From positions 124,001-188,000 of the forward strand of contig NZ_SMZJ02000002.1 in NCBI RefSeq assembly GCF_004358095.2: a DNA stretch of 64,000 nucleotides, given 5' to 3'. Below are positions 56,133-64,000 of this stretch, piece by piece (the first letter of the stretch is position 1; each line of letters opens with the position of its first letter). Position numbers and translations under genes: made by a program. Origin of the DNA: Seonamhaeicola sediminis (lineage in GTDB: Bacteria; Bacteroidota; Bacteroidia; Flavobacteriales; Flavobacteriaceae). A model generated the notes under the pieces. That model made no database searches. It had not been told where the DNA came from and was given only the letters and a program-made list of their open reading frames with translations.

Positions 56133-57512
56133 ATGAAACATAAGCATATTCAACATTTATACAGACGTATGGGATTTGGAATACTACCTGATAACCTCGA
56201 AAAACTATCAAAGCTAAAGAGAAAAGAGGTTGTAAATACGCTTTTTAAAGCTTCAAAAAACACAACACTTCTTGAACTTGACACTTCTGAGTTGAAACGT
56301 TTAATGGGTGATTCCTATATATCTGCAAAACCCAATATTCAAAAAATCCAAAAATTGAGTAGACTTTCTACCCAAAAGTTGAATCATGCATGGATAGAGA
56401 GACTAACCAATCCTAAAGAATTGGTTAGAGAAAAAATGACTTTGTTTTGGGCGAATCACTTTGTTTGTGAAGACAATAATTTTTTGTATACCCAAAACTT
56501 TCACAATACTCTGCGAAAACATGCTTTAGGGAATTTTAGAGACTTTGTTGTGGCTGTTTCTAAACAAGCCGCTATGACTAAATACTTAAATACCAAGCAG
56601 AACAAAAAGGAAAAACCTAACGAAAATTTTGCCAGAGAATTAATGGAACTTTTTACTCTTGGTGTAGGCCATTACACTGAACAGGATATTAAAGAAAGTG
56701 CCAAGGCATTTACTGGTTATAGTCACAACATGCAAGGAGACTTTGTGTTTAGAAGACGGGTTCACCATCAAGGACAAAAAACGTTTTTTGGAAAAACAGG
56801 GAATTTTAATGGAGATGATATCATTGATATCATTTTAGAACAAAAACGATGTGCAGAATTTATTTGTGAAAAGATATACCGATATTTTGTAAATGATACA
56901 CTAAATAATAGTCATGTGCAGGCAATGATTGAGGTGTTTTACAAAAATTACAATATTGAACAGCTAATGCATTTTGTGTGTTCATCCAATTGGTTTTATA
57001 ATGAAGAGAATATCGGTACAAAAATCAAGTCGCCCATTGAATTTTTAGTTGGTATAAAAACCATAGTACCTGTAGCGTTTAAAAACAAAAGGCAGCTTTT
57101 GAATTTACAACGTTTACTGGGACAAATTTTGTTAGATCCTCCAAACGTTGCAGGTTGGAAAGGGGGCCAAAACTGGATAGATAGTAATACCATTACCCTT
57201 CGATTAAAATTACCATCTCTATTACTAAATAGCTCCTATATATCTAACTCAAGAACAGAAGAAACAGATGACCAAATTGAAGAAAAGAAACAATTCTTTA
57301 AAAGAAATTATGGCAGACGTTTTAATGTAGAAAGTAATTGGAATTATTTTAACCAACAATTTAGAAATGTAAATATGAATGAATTAGATAGTCATATTTT
57401 AGCCTGCAATATGTCTCAGGTTGCTAGAGGGTATCTAAATACTTTAGAAAAAGTTTCTAAACAAGAGTACTGCATACAACTCATGTCTTTACCAGAATAT
57501 CAAATGTGTTAA
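56133..57512 (+). CDS. DUF1800 domain protein
   Basis: 459 residues. Family features: HLYRRMGFGILPDNLEKL at the start, EKMTLFWANHFVCEDNN, NENFARELMELFTLGVGHYT, EDIKESAKAFTGY-like segment and DPPNVAGWKGGQNWIDSNT near the end. No signal peptide is seen. Function is unknown; DUF1800 genes are almost always next to DUF1501 genes, as here with a 2-bp gap, and the pair may act on an exported substrate. Confidence 0.92.
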   Translation: MKHKHIQHLYRRMGFGILPDNLEKLSKLKRKEVVNTLFKASKNTTLLELDTSELKRLMGDSYISAKPNIQKIQKLSRLSTQKLNHAWIERLTNPKELVREKMTLFWANHFVCEDNNFLYTQNFHNTLRKHALGNFRDFVVAVSKQAAMTKYLNTKQNKKEKPNENFARELMELFTLGVGHYTEQDIKESAKAFTGYSHNMQGDFVFRRRVHHQGQKTFFGKTGNFNGDDIIDIILEQKRCAEFICEKIYRYFVNDTLNNSHVQAMIEVFYKNYNIEQLMHFVCSSNWFYNEENIGTKIKSPIEFLVGIKTIVPVAFKNKRQLLNLQRLLGQILLDPPNVAGWKGGQNWIDSNTITLRLKLPSLLLNSSYISNSRTEETDDQIEEKKQFFKRNYGRRFNVESNWNYFNQQFRNVNMNELDSHILACNMSQVARGYLNTLEKVSKQEYCIQLMSLPEYQMC

Positions 57513-57514
57513 TC

Positions 57515-58705
57515 ATGGATAGGAGAAAATTTTTAAAACAGTCAAGTTTGGCAAGTAGCCTATTTTTTGTTCCAAGCTTTGTAAAAGCTTTCGAGAATGT
57601 TGCTAGCAGTAGTTTAGGCTATAAACGTTTGGTAATAATACAATTATCTGGAGGAAACGATGGATTGAACACGGTTGTGCCATTCCAAAACGATATATAT
57701 TACAAGGAGCGAGCCTCATTAAGTATAGCGAAAAGTGATGTTTTAAAATTAACCGATGACCTTGGTTTGCATCCAAGCTTAGCGCCCTTAAACAGACTTT
57801 ACGACCAAGGATACTTAACCATAATTAATAACGTAGGGTATCCAAACCCAAACAGATCACATTTCAGGTCTATGGACATTTGGCAAACAGCGGCAGATTC
57901 CAATGAATATTCTCAAAGTGGGTGGATTGGAAGGTATATAGATTACTATGGAGAAACACCTTACTCTGCTATTCAAATTGACGAAAGTTTGTCTTTGGCC
58001 ATGAAAGGTGAAACTAAAAACGGCATTGCTACCCAAGATGCACAAACGTTGTTTAATTTATCTAGAGACCCTTATTTTAAAAACTTACAACAGCATCAAA
58101 ATGACACACATTTAAGCGAACACAATTTAGGCTATTTATATAAGTCTATGATTGAAGCACATACCTCTGCTAAATATATTTATGAAACCAGTAAAACGGT
58201 CTCCTCTCAAAAAGAATATCCAAATAATAAGTTTGGTAAACAATTAAAAACCACGGCGCAATTTATTAACTCTCACTTAAACACCAAAGTTTACTATGCC
58301 TCTTTAAATGGTTTTGATACCCATGTAAATCAAGGACCAACTCAAAAACGTTTGTTGAATCAGTATGCTAAAGGTATTGAAACCTTTGTTCAGGATTTAA
58401 AAGCTGGCGGTACATTTGATGACACTTTAATATTAACGTTTTCTGAGTTTGGGCGTCGTGTAAAACAGAACGCTAGTTCTGGTACAGATCACGGAACAGC
58501 AAATAATTTATTCATTATTGGAAACCAGTTAAAAAAACCTGGTATTTACAACAAGTTAGCTAGTTTAGATAGCTTAGATAGTAATGGCGATTTAAAGTTC
58601 GAAATTGATTTTAGAACCATCTATGCAACAGTTCTAAAAAAATGGCTAGAAGTAAACGATAAAAAGATTTTAAACAAGTCTTTTAAACAATTAAACTTTA
58701 TATAA
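57515..58705 (+). CDS. DUF1501 domain protein with twin-arginine-like signal
   Basis: 396 residues from the ATG at 57515 (MDRRKFLKQSSLASSLFFVP), a typical Tat-type RRxFL signal; a GTG start nine bases upstream overlaps the DUF1800 stop and is not preferred. Family motifs: IIQLSGGNDGLNTVVPF near residue 40, LHPSLAPLNRLYDQGYLTII, LILTFSEFGRRVKQNASSGT and DHGTANNLFIIG, an alkaline-phosphatase-like sulfatase fold. Likely periplasmic. It is coupled to the DUF1800 gene; no substrate can be proposed. Confidence 0.93.
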   Translation: MDRRKFLKQSSLASSLFFVPSFVKAFENVASSSLGYKRLVIIQLSGGNDGLNTVVPFQNDIYYKERASLSIAKSDVLKLTDDLGLHPSLAPLNRLYDQGYLTIINNVGYPNPNRSHFRSMDIWQTAADSNEYSQSGWIGRYIDYYGETPYSAIQIDESLSLAMKGETKNGIATQDAQTLFNLSRDPYFKNLQQHQNDTHLSEHNLGYLYKSMIEAHTSAKYIYETSKTVSSQKEYPNNKFGKQLKTTAQFINSHLNTKVYYASLNGFDTHVNQGPTQKRLLNQYAKGIETFVQDLKAGGTFDDTLILTFSEFGRRVKQNASSGTDHGTANNLFIIGNQLKKPGIYNKLASLDSLDSNGDLKFEIDFRTIYATVLKKWLEVNDKKILNKSFKQLNFI

Positions 58706-58713
58706 CAAAAATA

Positions 58714-58754
58714 AACCTTGTCTCAGAACCGAACATATCGGAAGAAACAAGGTT
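58714..58754 (+). terminator. Structured element after the DUF1501 gene
   Basis: AACCTTGT (58714-58721) pairs with ACAAGGTT (58747-58754), with an inner CCGA/TCGG mini-stem (58729-58732/58738-58741). No T run, so its role as terminator is uncertain. Confidence 0.35.
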
Positions 58755-58831
58755 ATATCATAAAAGATTAATAGCAATACAAATGTAAGAAAAATAAATT
58801 AACATTTGTTAACTTAAGGTTAATTATTTTA

Positions 58832-59965
58832 TTAACTATACTTAACTTTTCTTAATATGCGCATAGATTCCTTATGGAGCTGGTAGATTTCATTGCTATG
58901 TGCCTTCAAATAAGGTTTTGCTTCCTTAAGTTTATCAATGGCCTCATGAAATAAATTAAGATAACAGATTAAGTAAGTTGCAGAAAGGTTTCTCAAATCT
59001 AATTCTTCATGCTTTGTGAGTGTGATACCTTTTTTTAGCTTATATAATATGGTGTTATTTGTATTGTAAATATGGTAGAGTACTTTTTTGTCAAATTGCG
59101 GCGGTTCAAATAATAATTTGGTATCAATATTATAGTGGGCGTTATCTTCAAACTTAATAATGGTTTCCTCTAATTTATAATACTTACTGGTGTTCTGAAG
59201 TCCAAGGTTTACATATTCTACAATTTTAAATCGGTCGTTGTCATAAACTATAGAAACTTCATCTAGCGCTGAAAAGAACAGTCTTACTTGTTCATTTATC
59301 AATTCAATATCAACCCTAGAATAAAATACTTCATCTTTTACCTGCTTTTTTTGTCCGGACCAACAAAGCACAAAATACTCTTTAAACACTTTGTATTGAG
59401 CGTTGAAGTCTTTGCGCTTGTTCATAAAATCAAAAACCCCATTAAGTGTATGCTCAATGTTGTTTTGAGCATTGTTTTCTATGGCAGCAACAATTTTAGA
59501 GTTTACATCTTTAATTTCAATATCAAATACTTTAGGCATGCTCATGCTACCATCCCTAAAAAACACTGAGCCCCCATAATATTTCCAAATATTTTTTCTA
59601 AGTGATGTTAATTTCCCTGTTGGACGAATAGTAACCAACCCCACCACTCTATCATCAGGTAAATGAGGGAAAGGTATATTCTCATACTGTACAATAGGCG
59701 GATTGGTTAAGTATGCGTTAATTAGGTTTTGAATTTTACTATCATCAAAAAAGTCAACACCAATAATGTTGTTATCTTCATCTTCAACACCAATAACAAT
59801 ATAGGAGTTGTTCTTAGGGTTGCTATTTGAAAGCGCACAAATGTGCTTTAAAAATTTAGCCTTTCCTTCTTTATAGCTTATATCAATTTTACGCTTTTTA
59901 TCATAAAAACTATTCTCATCATTATGAGACAAGAGGTGTTTTATAAGTAGGCGTTTGTTTATCAT
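58832..59965 (-). CDS. AlbA_2/Schlafen-like putative DNA-binding protein
   Basis: 377 residues. Residues about 20-130 match the AlbA_2 domain found in many ATP-binding or Schlafen-like bacterial proteins: FLKHICALSNSNPKNNSYIV then IGVEDEDNNIIGVDFFDD, KLTSLRKNIWKYYGGSVFFR. The remainder is not recognised, with a helical C-terminus rich in Lys/Glu (LNLFHEAIDKLKEAKPYL). Such proteins are nucleic-acid binding regulators, some of them in defence contexts; nothing adjacent supports defence here. Monocistronic. Confidence 0.72.
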   Translation of the reverse strand: MINKRLLIKHLLSHNDENSFYDKKRKIDISYKEGKAKFLKHICALSNSNPKNNSYIVIGVEDEDNNIIGVDFFDDSKIQNLINAYLTNPPIVQYENIPFPHLPDDRVVGLVTIRPTGKLTSLRKNIWKYYGGSVFFRDGSMSMPKVFDIEIKDVNSKIVAAIENNAQNNIEHTLNGVFDFMNKRKDFNAQYKVFKEYFVLCWSGQKKQVKDEVFYSRVDIELINEQVRLFFSALDEVSIVYDNDRFKIVEYVNLGLQNTSKYYKLEETIIKFEDNAHYNIDTKLLFEPPQFDKKVLYHIYNTNNTILYKLKKGITLTKHEELDLRNLSATYLICYLNLFHEAIDKLKEAKPYLKAHSNEIYQLHKESMRILRKVKYS

Positions 59966-59985
59966 GATTACCTTGTTGGAGAATC

Positions 59986-60744
59986 TTAATTATTTTCCTT
60001 TTTCACAATAGTACTATTAGCTTGCGCGGTACAAAACATTAAAACATCGGCAATATTAACATGCGGTGGTCTTGATACTGCAAAGTAAATTACCTCAGCT
60101 ACATCTTCAGCTTGCAATGCTTTGAAGCCTCTATAAACAGAGTCCGCAATTTTATCTCCTTTAAATCGCACTTTAGAAAATTCAGTTTCTACTAAACCTG
60201 GATTTATAGCGCCTACTTTAATTCCGTAAGGGTTTAAATCAATACGCATACCTTCTGTTATGGCTAAAACGGCATGTTTGCTTCCACAATACACATTTCC
60301 TTTGGGATACACCTCTTTTCCAGCCGAAGAACCAATGTTAATGATGTGTCCTGATTTACGTTTTGTCATTCCCGGAATAACGGCCTTACTAACATAAAGT
60401 AGACCTTTTACATTAATATCCATCATGGCATCCCAATCATCAATACTACCCTCGTTTATAGGGTCTAATCCATGGGCGTTACCCGCATTATTAATTAAAA
60501 TATCAATCTTATTAAATTTTTCGGGCAGGGATTCTATACCTTTAAAGGTTGCTTCTTTGTCTCTAACATCAAAGTTTATAATGTGAACATCGGTAAGTTG
60601 GCTTAAATCCTTTTGAATGGTTTCCAAGCGCTCCAATCGTCGTCCACAAAGTATTAAGTGAATACCGTGTTTAGCAAATTCAAAAGCCGTGGCGTACCCT
60701 ATACCACTTGTTGCACCTGTTATCAAAGCTACTTTATTTGTCAT
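59986..60744 (-). CDS. Short-chain dehydrogenase/reductase
   Basis: 252-residue NAD(P)-dependent SDR. NADP-binding TGATSGIGYATAFEFAK at residues 9-25 with LCGRRLERLE beyond it (Arg residues suggest NADPH), NNAGNAHGLDP, and the catalytic YCGSKHAVLAITEG near residue 152. Closest in style to the YdfG/serine-3-dehydrogenase group acting on 3-hydroxy acids. No signal peptide. Lies 20 bp downstream-adjacent to the AlbA_2 gene on the same strand, without clear co-regulation. Confidence 0.88.
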   Translation of the reverse strand: MTNKVALITGATSGIGYATAFEFAKHGIHLILCGRRLERLETIQKDLSQLTDVHIINFDVRDKEATFKGIESLPEKFNKIDILINNAGNAHGLDPINEGSIDDWDAMMDINVKGLLYVSKAVIPGMTKRKSGHIINIGSSAGKEVYPKGNVYCGSKHAVLAITEGMRIDLNPYGIKVGAINPGLVETEFSKVRFKGDKIADSVYRGFKALQAEDVAEVIYFAVSRPPHVNIADVLMFCTAQANSTIVKKENN

Positions 60745-61005
60745 TTTTTATCCTGATTTATCGCCGTTCACCGAATACGGTATAATCTTGTTCGAGTTTT
60801 TGTGTCATTCACGTATAAAAATACTTAAAATTCACATTATTTTGTATTATTGTCTTCTTATTAAAGTGAATGATTTTAGAGCAATAAAGTTAGGATTTAG
60901 AAGTTAATATTAGAACTTTTTTAAGTCTGCAGAAATCCGTAAAGAGTATTTAATCGTAAAATAAAGAGAGATTAGTCTTAAAAATAATTAAAAACTAAAA
61001 AAAAG

Positions 61006-62112
61006 ATGATTATGAATATTTTAAAAAAGCTAAAATTAATTATCCCTGTATTATTTGTTTCATTTTTATTTTCATGTAACGATTCAGAATCTTCAGAAAT
61101 TAATAAAAGTGCTCCAACTATTTCCGTAAGGTTAGTGGATGCTCCTGGTGATTATGAAGCAGTTAATGTAGAAATAGTTGATGTCATGATTAGGATGGAT
61201 GCCGAAGGAGAAGAAGATACTGATGATGAAAGTGAATGGATGTCGTTAAATTCTGAAAGTGGTATTGTTAATTTATTAGATTTTACTGGTGGTTTCAGTA
61301 AAGTTTTAGTTGAGAAGCACACTATTCCTACTGGGACATTAAGTCAGATTAGATTGGTCTTAGGTGATGGTAATACCATCGTTCTCACTGGAGAAGAAGG
61401 AGAGGATAATAAAGAGTATGATTTAAAAACCCCTAGCGCACAACAGTCAGGTTTAAAGGTAAAAATAGACACACCTATAGAACGAGGGTTTACCTATGAT
61501 TTTATTTTAGATTTTGATGTTGAAAAATCTATTGTACATGCGGGAAACTCAGATAATATTATTTTAAAACCAGTAATTTATGCTAGTGCGGAGGCTACTT
61601 CTGGTATTATTGAAGGAACCGTTTCTCCTAACAATGTTCCTGCTATGACTAAAGTAATAGTAAATGACCCTGATGGTGATTATGAAGTTTCTGCCTACAC
61701 TAATGAAAGTGGAGCCTTTGCTCTTTGGGGTGTTCCTGCTGGAACGTATGAAGTTATGGTAATGCCTTTAGATGTAGAAGGTGATTATAATGGTGCCAGC
61801 GCTACTGACATTGTAGTAGTAAACGGAGAAATAACTACAATAGCAGAACCTATTGTTCTACCATTAAAACCAGGAACTATTAGTGGTACGGTATCTGGAT
61901 TAGCAGAAGGTGTTAAAGCTACCGTTACCATTAATGATGCTGAATCTACAAATGTAGAAACAGGTGAAGGCGGTGCTTATCTTATCGATAATATTCAACC
62001 TGGTAACTATAAAGTAACCATTTCTGCTACAGGTTATGTGACTCAAGAGTTTAATATCACCCTTGACCCAGACGAAAATGAAGTTGTAGATGCTACTTTA
62101 GAGTTAGAATAA
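61006..62112 (+). CDS. DUF4382 lipoprotein with carboxypeptidase-regulatory-like repeats
   Basis: 368 residues with a lipoprotein signal (LIIPVLFVSFLFSC, Cys about residue 24). Residues about 38-190 form a DUF4382 domain (ISVRLVDAPGDYEAVNVEIVDV). Two beta-sandwich repeats of the carboxypeptidase regulatory type follow: about 195-285 (GIIEGTVSPNNVPAMTKVIV ... GTYEVMVMP) and about 290-368 (GTISGTVSGLAEGVKATVTI ... GNYKVTISATGYVTQEFNITL). Surface or periplasmic role unknown. ATG 61012 is an equally possible start. Followed by a strong terminator. Confidence 0.88.
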   Translation: MIMNILKKLKLIIPVLFVSFLFSCNDSESSEINKSAPTISVRLVDAPGDYEAVNVEIVDVMIRMDAEGEEDTDDESEWMSLNSESGIVNLLDFTGGFSKVLVEKHTIPTGTLSQIRLVLGDGNTIVLTGEEGEDNKEYDLKTPSAQQSGLKVKIDTPIERGFTYDFILDFDVEKSIVHAGNSDNIILKPVIYASAEATSGIIEGTVSPNNVPAMTKVIVNDPDGDYEVSAYTNESGAFALWGVPAGTYEVMVMPLDVEGDYNGASATDIVVVNGEITTIAEPIVLPLKPGTISGTVSGLAEGVKATVTINDAESTNVETGEGGAYLIDNIQPGNYKVTISATGYVTQEFNITLDPDENEVVDATLELE

Positions 62113-62135
62113 TTAGATAACAAATGCATATTTTT

Positions 62136-62166
62136 AAAGCAACGTTTTTAACGTTGCTTTTTTTAT
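62136..62166 (+). terminator. Terminator of the DUF4382 lipoprotein gene
   Basis: AAGCAACGTT (62137-62146) pairs with AACGTTGCTT (62150-62159) around a 3-nt loop, followed by a T run. Confidence 0.9.
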
Positions 62167-62219
62167 TCTGTAAAAGGTTTATTTTCTATTGAATATTCAT
62201 AATCATTCATAAAATTGCA

Positions 62220-62304
62220 CGTCATCCTGAATTTATTTCAGGATTACATCATAAAGAGTTGATTTATAAACAGTATGAAATGCCGAAACAAGATCGGCAT
62301 GACG
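62220..62304. repeat. Dispersed CGTCAT...ATGACG palindromic element with two inner hairpins
   Basis: Perfect terminal inversion CGTCAT/ATGACG. Inside are CCTGAA-TTTA-TTCAGG (62226-62242) and TGCCG/CGGCA (62281-62299). It belongs to the same class as the elements at 33371-33427 and 48609-48682. Confidence 0.7.
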
Positions 62305-62396
62305 AAAATAATATGTTATAACACTAAACGGACAATCAAAATTTTACTTAATATTTTAACCAATTGTTAACAACAATTCACTAAAAAATTTAACAA

Positions 62397-62428
62397 TTTG
62401 CAACACTCAATCAAGCTTACTATATTCG
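62397..62428 (+). promoter_or_regulatory. Promoter of the moxR-DUF58 operon
   Basis: TTTG (62397-62400), 20-bp spacer, TATATTCG (62421-62428, one mismatch from TAnnTTTG). Starts about 20 bp before the ATG at 62448. Confidence 0.65.
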
Positions 62429-62447
62429 GGCTTTTAAAAAATAAAAA

Positions 62448-63452
62448 ATGATGGAAGAAACAGGTACAATTGATATTAAGACCATTAACGAGAAGATTGA
62501 AAAAGAAAGTGCTTTTGTTGATTTACTGATGCTGGAAATGAATAAAGTAATTGTTGGCCAAAAAGGTATGGTTGAACGTTTGCTTATTGGCTTACTAGGG
62601 CAAGGACATATATTATTAGAGGGTGTTCCCGGGCTTGCAAAAACATTAGCAATTAACACGCTTTCTCAAGCCGTAGACGGGAGTTTTAGTAGAATACAGT
62701 TCACACCAGATTTATTACCAGCCGATGTTGTTGGTACCCTCATTTACAATATAAAAGAGAACGATTTCTCAATAAAAAAAGGACCAATTTTTGCAAACTT
62801 TGTGTTGGCAGATGAGATTAACAGAGCGCCTGCAAAAGTGCAATCAGCCTTATTAGAGGCAATGCAGGAAAAACAAGTGACTATTGGTGATGAAACTTTT
62901 ATTTTGGATAAACCTTTCTTGGTAATGGCTACTCAAAACCCGGTAGAACAAGAAGGCACCTATCCGTTGCCAGAAGCTCAGGTAGACCGTTTCATGTTAA
63001 AAACAGTTATTGACTATCCTAAAATTGACGAAGAGCAACTTATTATTAGAGCTAACTTGAAAGGAGGATTTGAAAAAGTAAATCCAGTGGTTTCCATCCA
63101 ACAAATTCTCACTGCTCAAAAAGTTGTGAGAGAAGTTTATATGGATGAGAAAATTGAAAAATACATTTTGGATATCATTTTTGCCACAAGATATCCTGAA
63201 AAATACAAACTAGCCGATTTAAAACCATTGATTTCTTTTGGAGCATCACCTCGTGGAAGTATCAATTTGGCTGTTGCTGCTAAATGTTACGCCTTTATCA
63301 AGCGTCGTGGATACGTAATCCCAGAAGATGTTAGAGCTGTGGTTTATGATGTATTACGACATAGAATTGGTATTACCTATGAAGCTGAAGCCGAAAATGT
63401 TACTTCAGTAGATATCATCAATAAAATAGTAAACGAAATAGAAGTACCTTAA
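62448..63452 (+). CDS. MoxR family AAA+ ATPase
   Basis: 334 residues. Walker A LLEGVPGLAKTLAINTL near residue 52, Walker B FANFVLADEINRAPAKVQSAL near residue 115, sensor 1 MATQNPVEQEGTYPLPEAQ, and arginine region SFGASPRGSINLAV. MoxR proteins are chaperone-like and usually act with a VWA/DUF58 protein such as the one that follows 79 bp later, forming the Bat operon implicated in aerotolerance and envelope stress in Bacteroidota. The two start codons at 62448 and 62451 are equivalent. Confidence 0.94.
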   Translation: MMEETGTIDIKTINEKIEKESAFVDLLMLEMNKVIVGQKGMVERLLIGLLGQGHILLEGVPGLAKTLAINTLSQAVDGSFSRIQFTPDLLPADVVGTLIYNIKENDFSIKKGPIFANFVLADEINRAPAKVQSALLEAMQEKQVTIGDETFILDKPFLVMATQNPVEQEGTYPLPEAQVDRFMLKTVIDYPKIDEEQLIIRANLKGGFEKVNPVVSIQQILTAQKVVREVYMDEKIEKYILDIIFATRYPEKYKLADLKPLISFGASPRGSINLAVAAKCYAFIKRRGYVIPEDVRAVVYDVLRHRIGITYEAEAENVTSVDIINKIVNEIEVP

Positions 63453-63530
63453 AAATTGCCCAATTGATAATTGCCAATTGATTATTAGAACTCAATAATC
63501 AATAATAAATATTCAATAGACAATTGAAAA

Positions 63531-64000
63531 ATGGATACTAAAGAATTACTAAAAAAAGTACGGAAAATTGAGATTAAGACACATAGGTTGTCTGATCATA
63601 TTTTTGGGGGCGAATATCATTCTACCTTCAAAGGGAGAGGTATGACTTTTAGTGAAGTACGTCAGTATCAGTTTGGTGATGATGTCAGAAACATTGATTG
63701 GAATGTGACTGCGCGTTACAATGAACCTTTTGTAAAAGTTTTTGAAGAAGAGCGTGAATTGACCATGATGCTTATGGTTGATGTCTCTGGTTCTGAATTC
63801 TTTGGAACATCGCAACAATTTAAAAAAGACGTGATTACTGAAATTGCGGCAACCTTAGCATTTTCAGCAACTCTAAATAATGATAAAATTGGATTGATTT
63901 TATTTTCTGACAAAGTAGAACTTTACATTCCACCTAAAAAAGGACGATCTCATGTGTTGAGAATCATTCGTGAACTCATAGAATTTGAACCAGAAAGCAA
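63531..64000 (+). CDS. DUF58 domain protein, start of a Bat-type operon (cut by window end)
   Basis: 156 residues visible of an expected ~290. Begins MDTKELLKKVRKIEIKTHRL, with the DUF58 signature FKGRGMTFSEVRQYQFGDDV then RNIDWNVTARYNEPFVK (residues 34-66) and a VWA-like MMLMVDVSGSEFFGTS (MIDAS region). Usual partner of the MoxR ATPase just upstream. The frame is open at the window end. Confidence 0.94.
   Translation, partial: MDTKELLKKVRKIEIKTHRLSDHIFGGEYHSTFKGRGMTFSEVRQYQFGDDVRNIDWNVTARYNEPFVKVFEEERELTMMLMVDVSGSEFFGTSQQFKKDVITEIAATLAFSATLNNDKIGLILFSDKVELYIPPKKGRSHVLRIIRELIEFEPES

Larger units (their letters stand above)
62113..62447. other. 335-bp intergenic region between the DUF4382 gene and moxR
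   Basis: Holds the terminator at 62136-62166, a dispersed palindromic element at 62220-62304 and the moxR promoter at 62397-62428. No ORF. Confidence 0.7.

Noticed and set aside
58832-59965. AlbA_2 protein as part of a defence system
   Set aside because: No nuclease, ATPase or toxin partner adjacent; neighbours are DUF1501 and an SDR.
63453-63530. AATTG-rich palindromic text between moxR and the DUF58 gene
   Set aside because: Short AT-rich inverted pieces with no clear stem and T run; judged an ordinary intercistronic spacer.

Overview
The window is a stretch of low-GC (about one third G+C by eye) chromosome from a member of the Bacteroidota, almost certainly a marine-type Flavobacteriaceae. 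The markers are a type IX secretion (T9SS) type-B adhesin next to a PorP/SprF protein, alternative complex III (ActABCDEF) fused into one cluster with an aa3 oxidase, an IPExxxVDY-family protein upstream of pyruvate kinase, AddAB-like nuclease genes flanking an OmpA/thrombospondin-type-3 porin, SPOR-domain and SusD-free lipoprotein genes, and promoters of the Bacteroidota TTTG/TAnnTTTG type. There are no rRNA or tRNA genes, no CRISPR array, no prophage and no intact insertion sequence.

Layout. 1-4.8 kb: a PorP/SprF membrane protein (cut by the window edge) and its giant repetitive adhesin. 5-16.4 kb: a single leftward respiratory operon actA-B-C-D-E-F-ctaC-ctaD, closed by a strong terminator. 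16.5-19.7 kb: a SPOR protein, ATP-dependent PEP carboxykinase, a DUF423 protein and an Lrp/AsnC regulator. 19.7-28.1 kb: a hydrolase and an AddB-like nuclease, an independently transcribed ompA, then an AddA-like helicase-nuclease. 28.2-34 kb: superoxide dismutase, an array of three tandem small-RNA-like units, then purF, a PfkB kinase, RNase H and purN. 34.2-38.7 kb: rightward acpP-fabF-rnc and IPExxxVDY-pyk. 38.7-41.3 kb: a compositionally foreign two-gene insert (alginate-lyase-family protein plus a double VOC/glyoxalase protein). 41.4-54.3 kb: dinB, a CYTH protein, a lipoprotein, pbpC, two secreted proteins and a giant alpha-2-macroglobulin. 54.5-64 kb: an ALDH7-like dehydrogenase, a DUF1800/DUF1501 pair, an AlbA_2-domain protein, an SDR enzyme, a DUF4382 lipoprotein and the start of a MoxR/DUF58 (Bat-type) operon cut by the window end.

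How the genes work together. The 5-16 kb operon is a complete quinol-to-oxygen electron path (quinol -> alternative complex III -> CuA/haem oxidase), although oxidase subunit III is not in the cluster. PckA, pyruvate kinase and the purine genes are central metabolism. PbpC with alpha-2-macroglobulin is the well known envelope defence/repair pairing. 

The most interesting structure is non-coding: three ~72-nt units at 28.99-29.48 kb on the minus strand. Each has a TAnnTTTG-like promoter exactly 4 nt before a conserved 5' hairpin, an identical single-stranded linker, and an intrinsic terminator whose stem is preserved while its loop varies. Other points worth attention are a truncated duplicate of the pbpC 5' end, an intrinsic-terminator-like hairpin inside the first codons of rnc, a six-haem ActA, and 5-4-5 or 6-4-6 palindromes in front of the respiratory operon and pckA.
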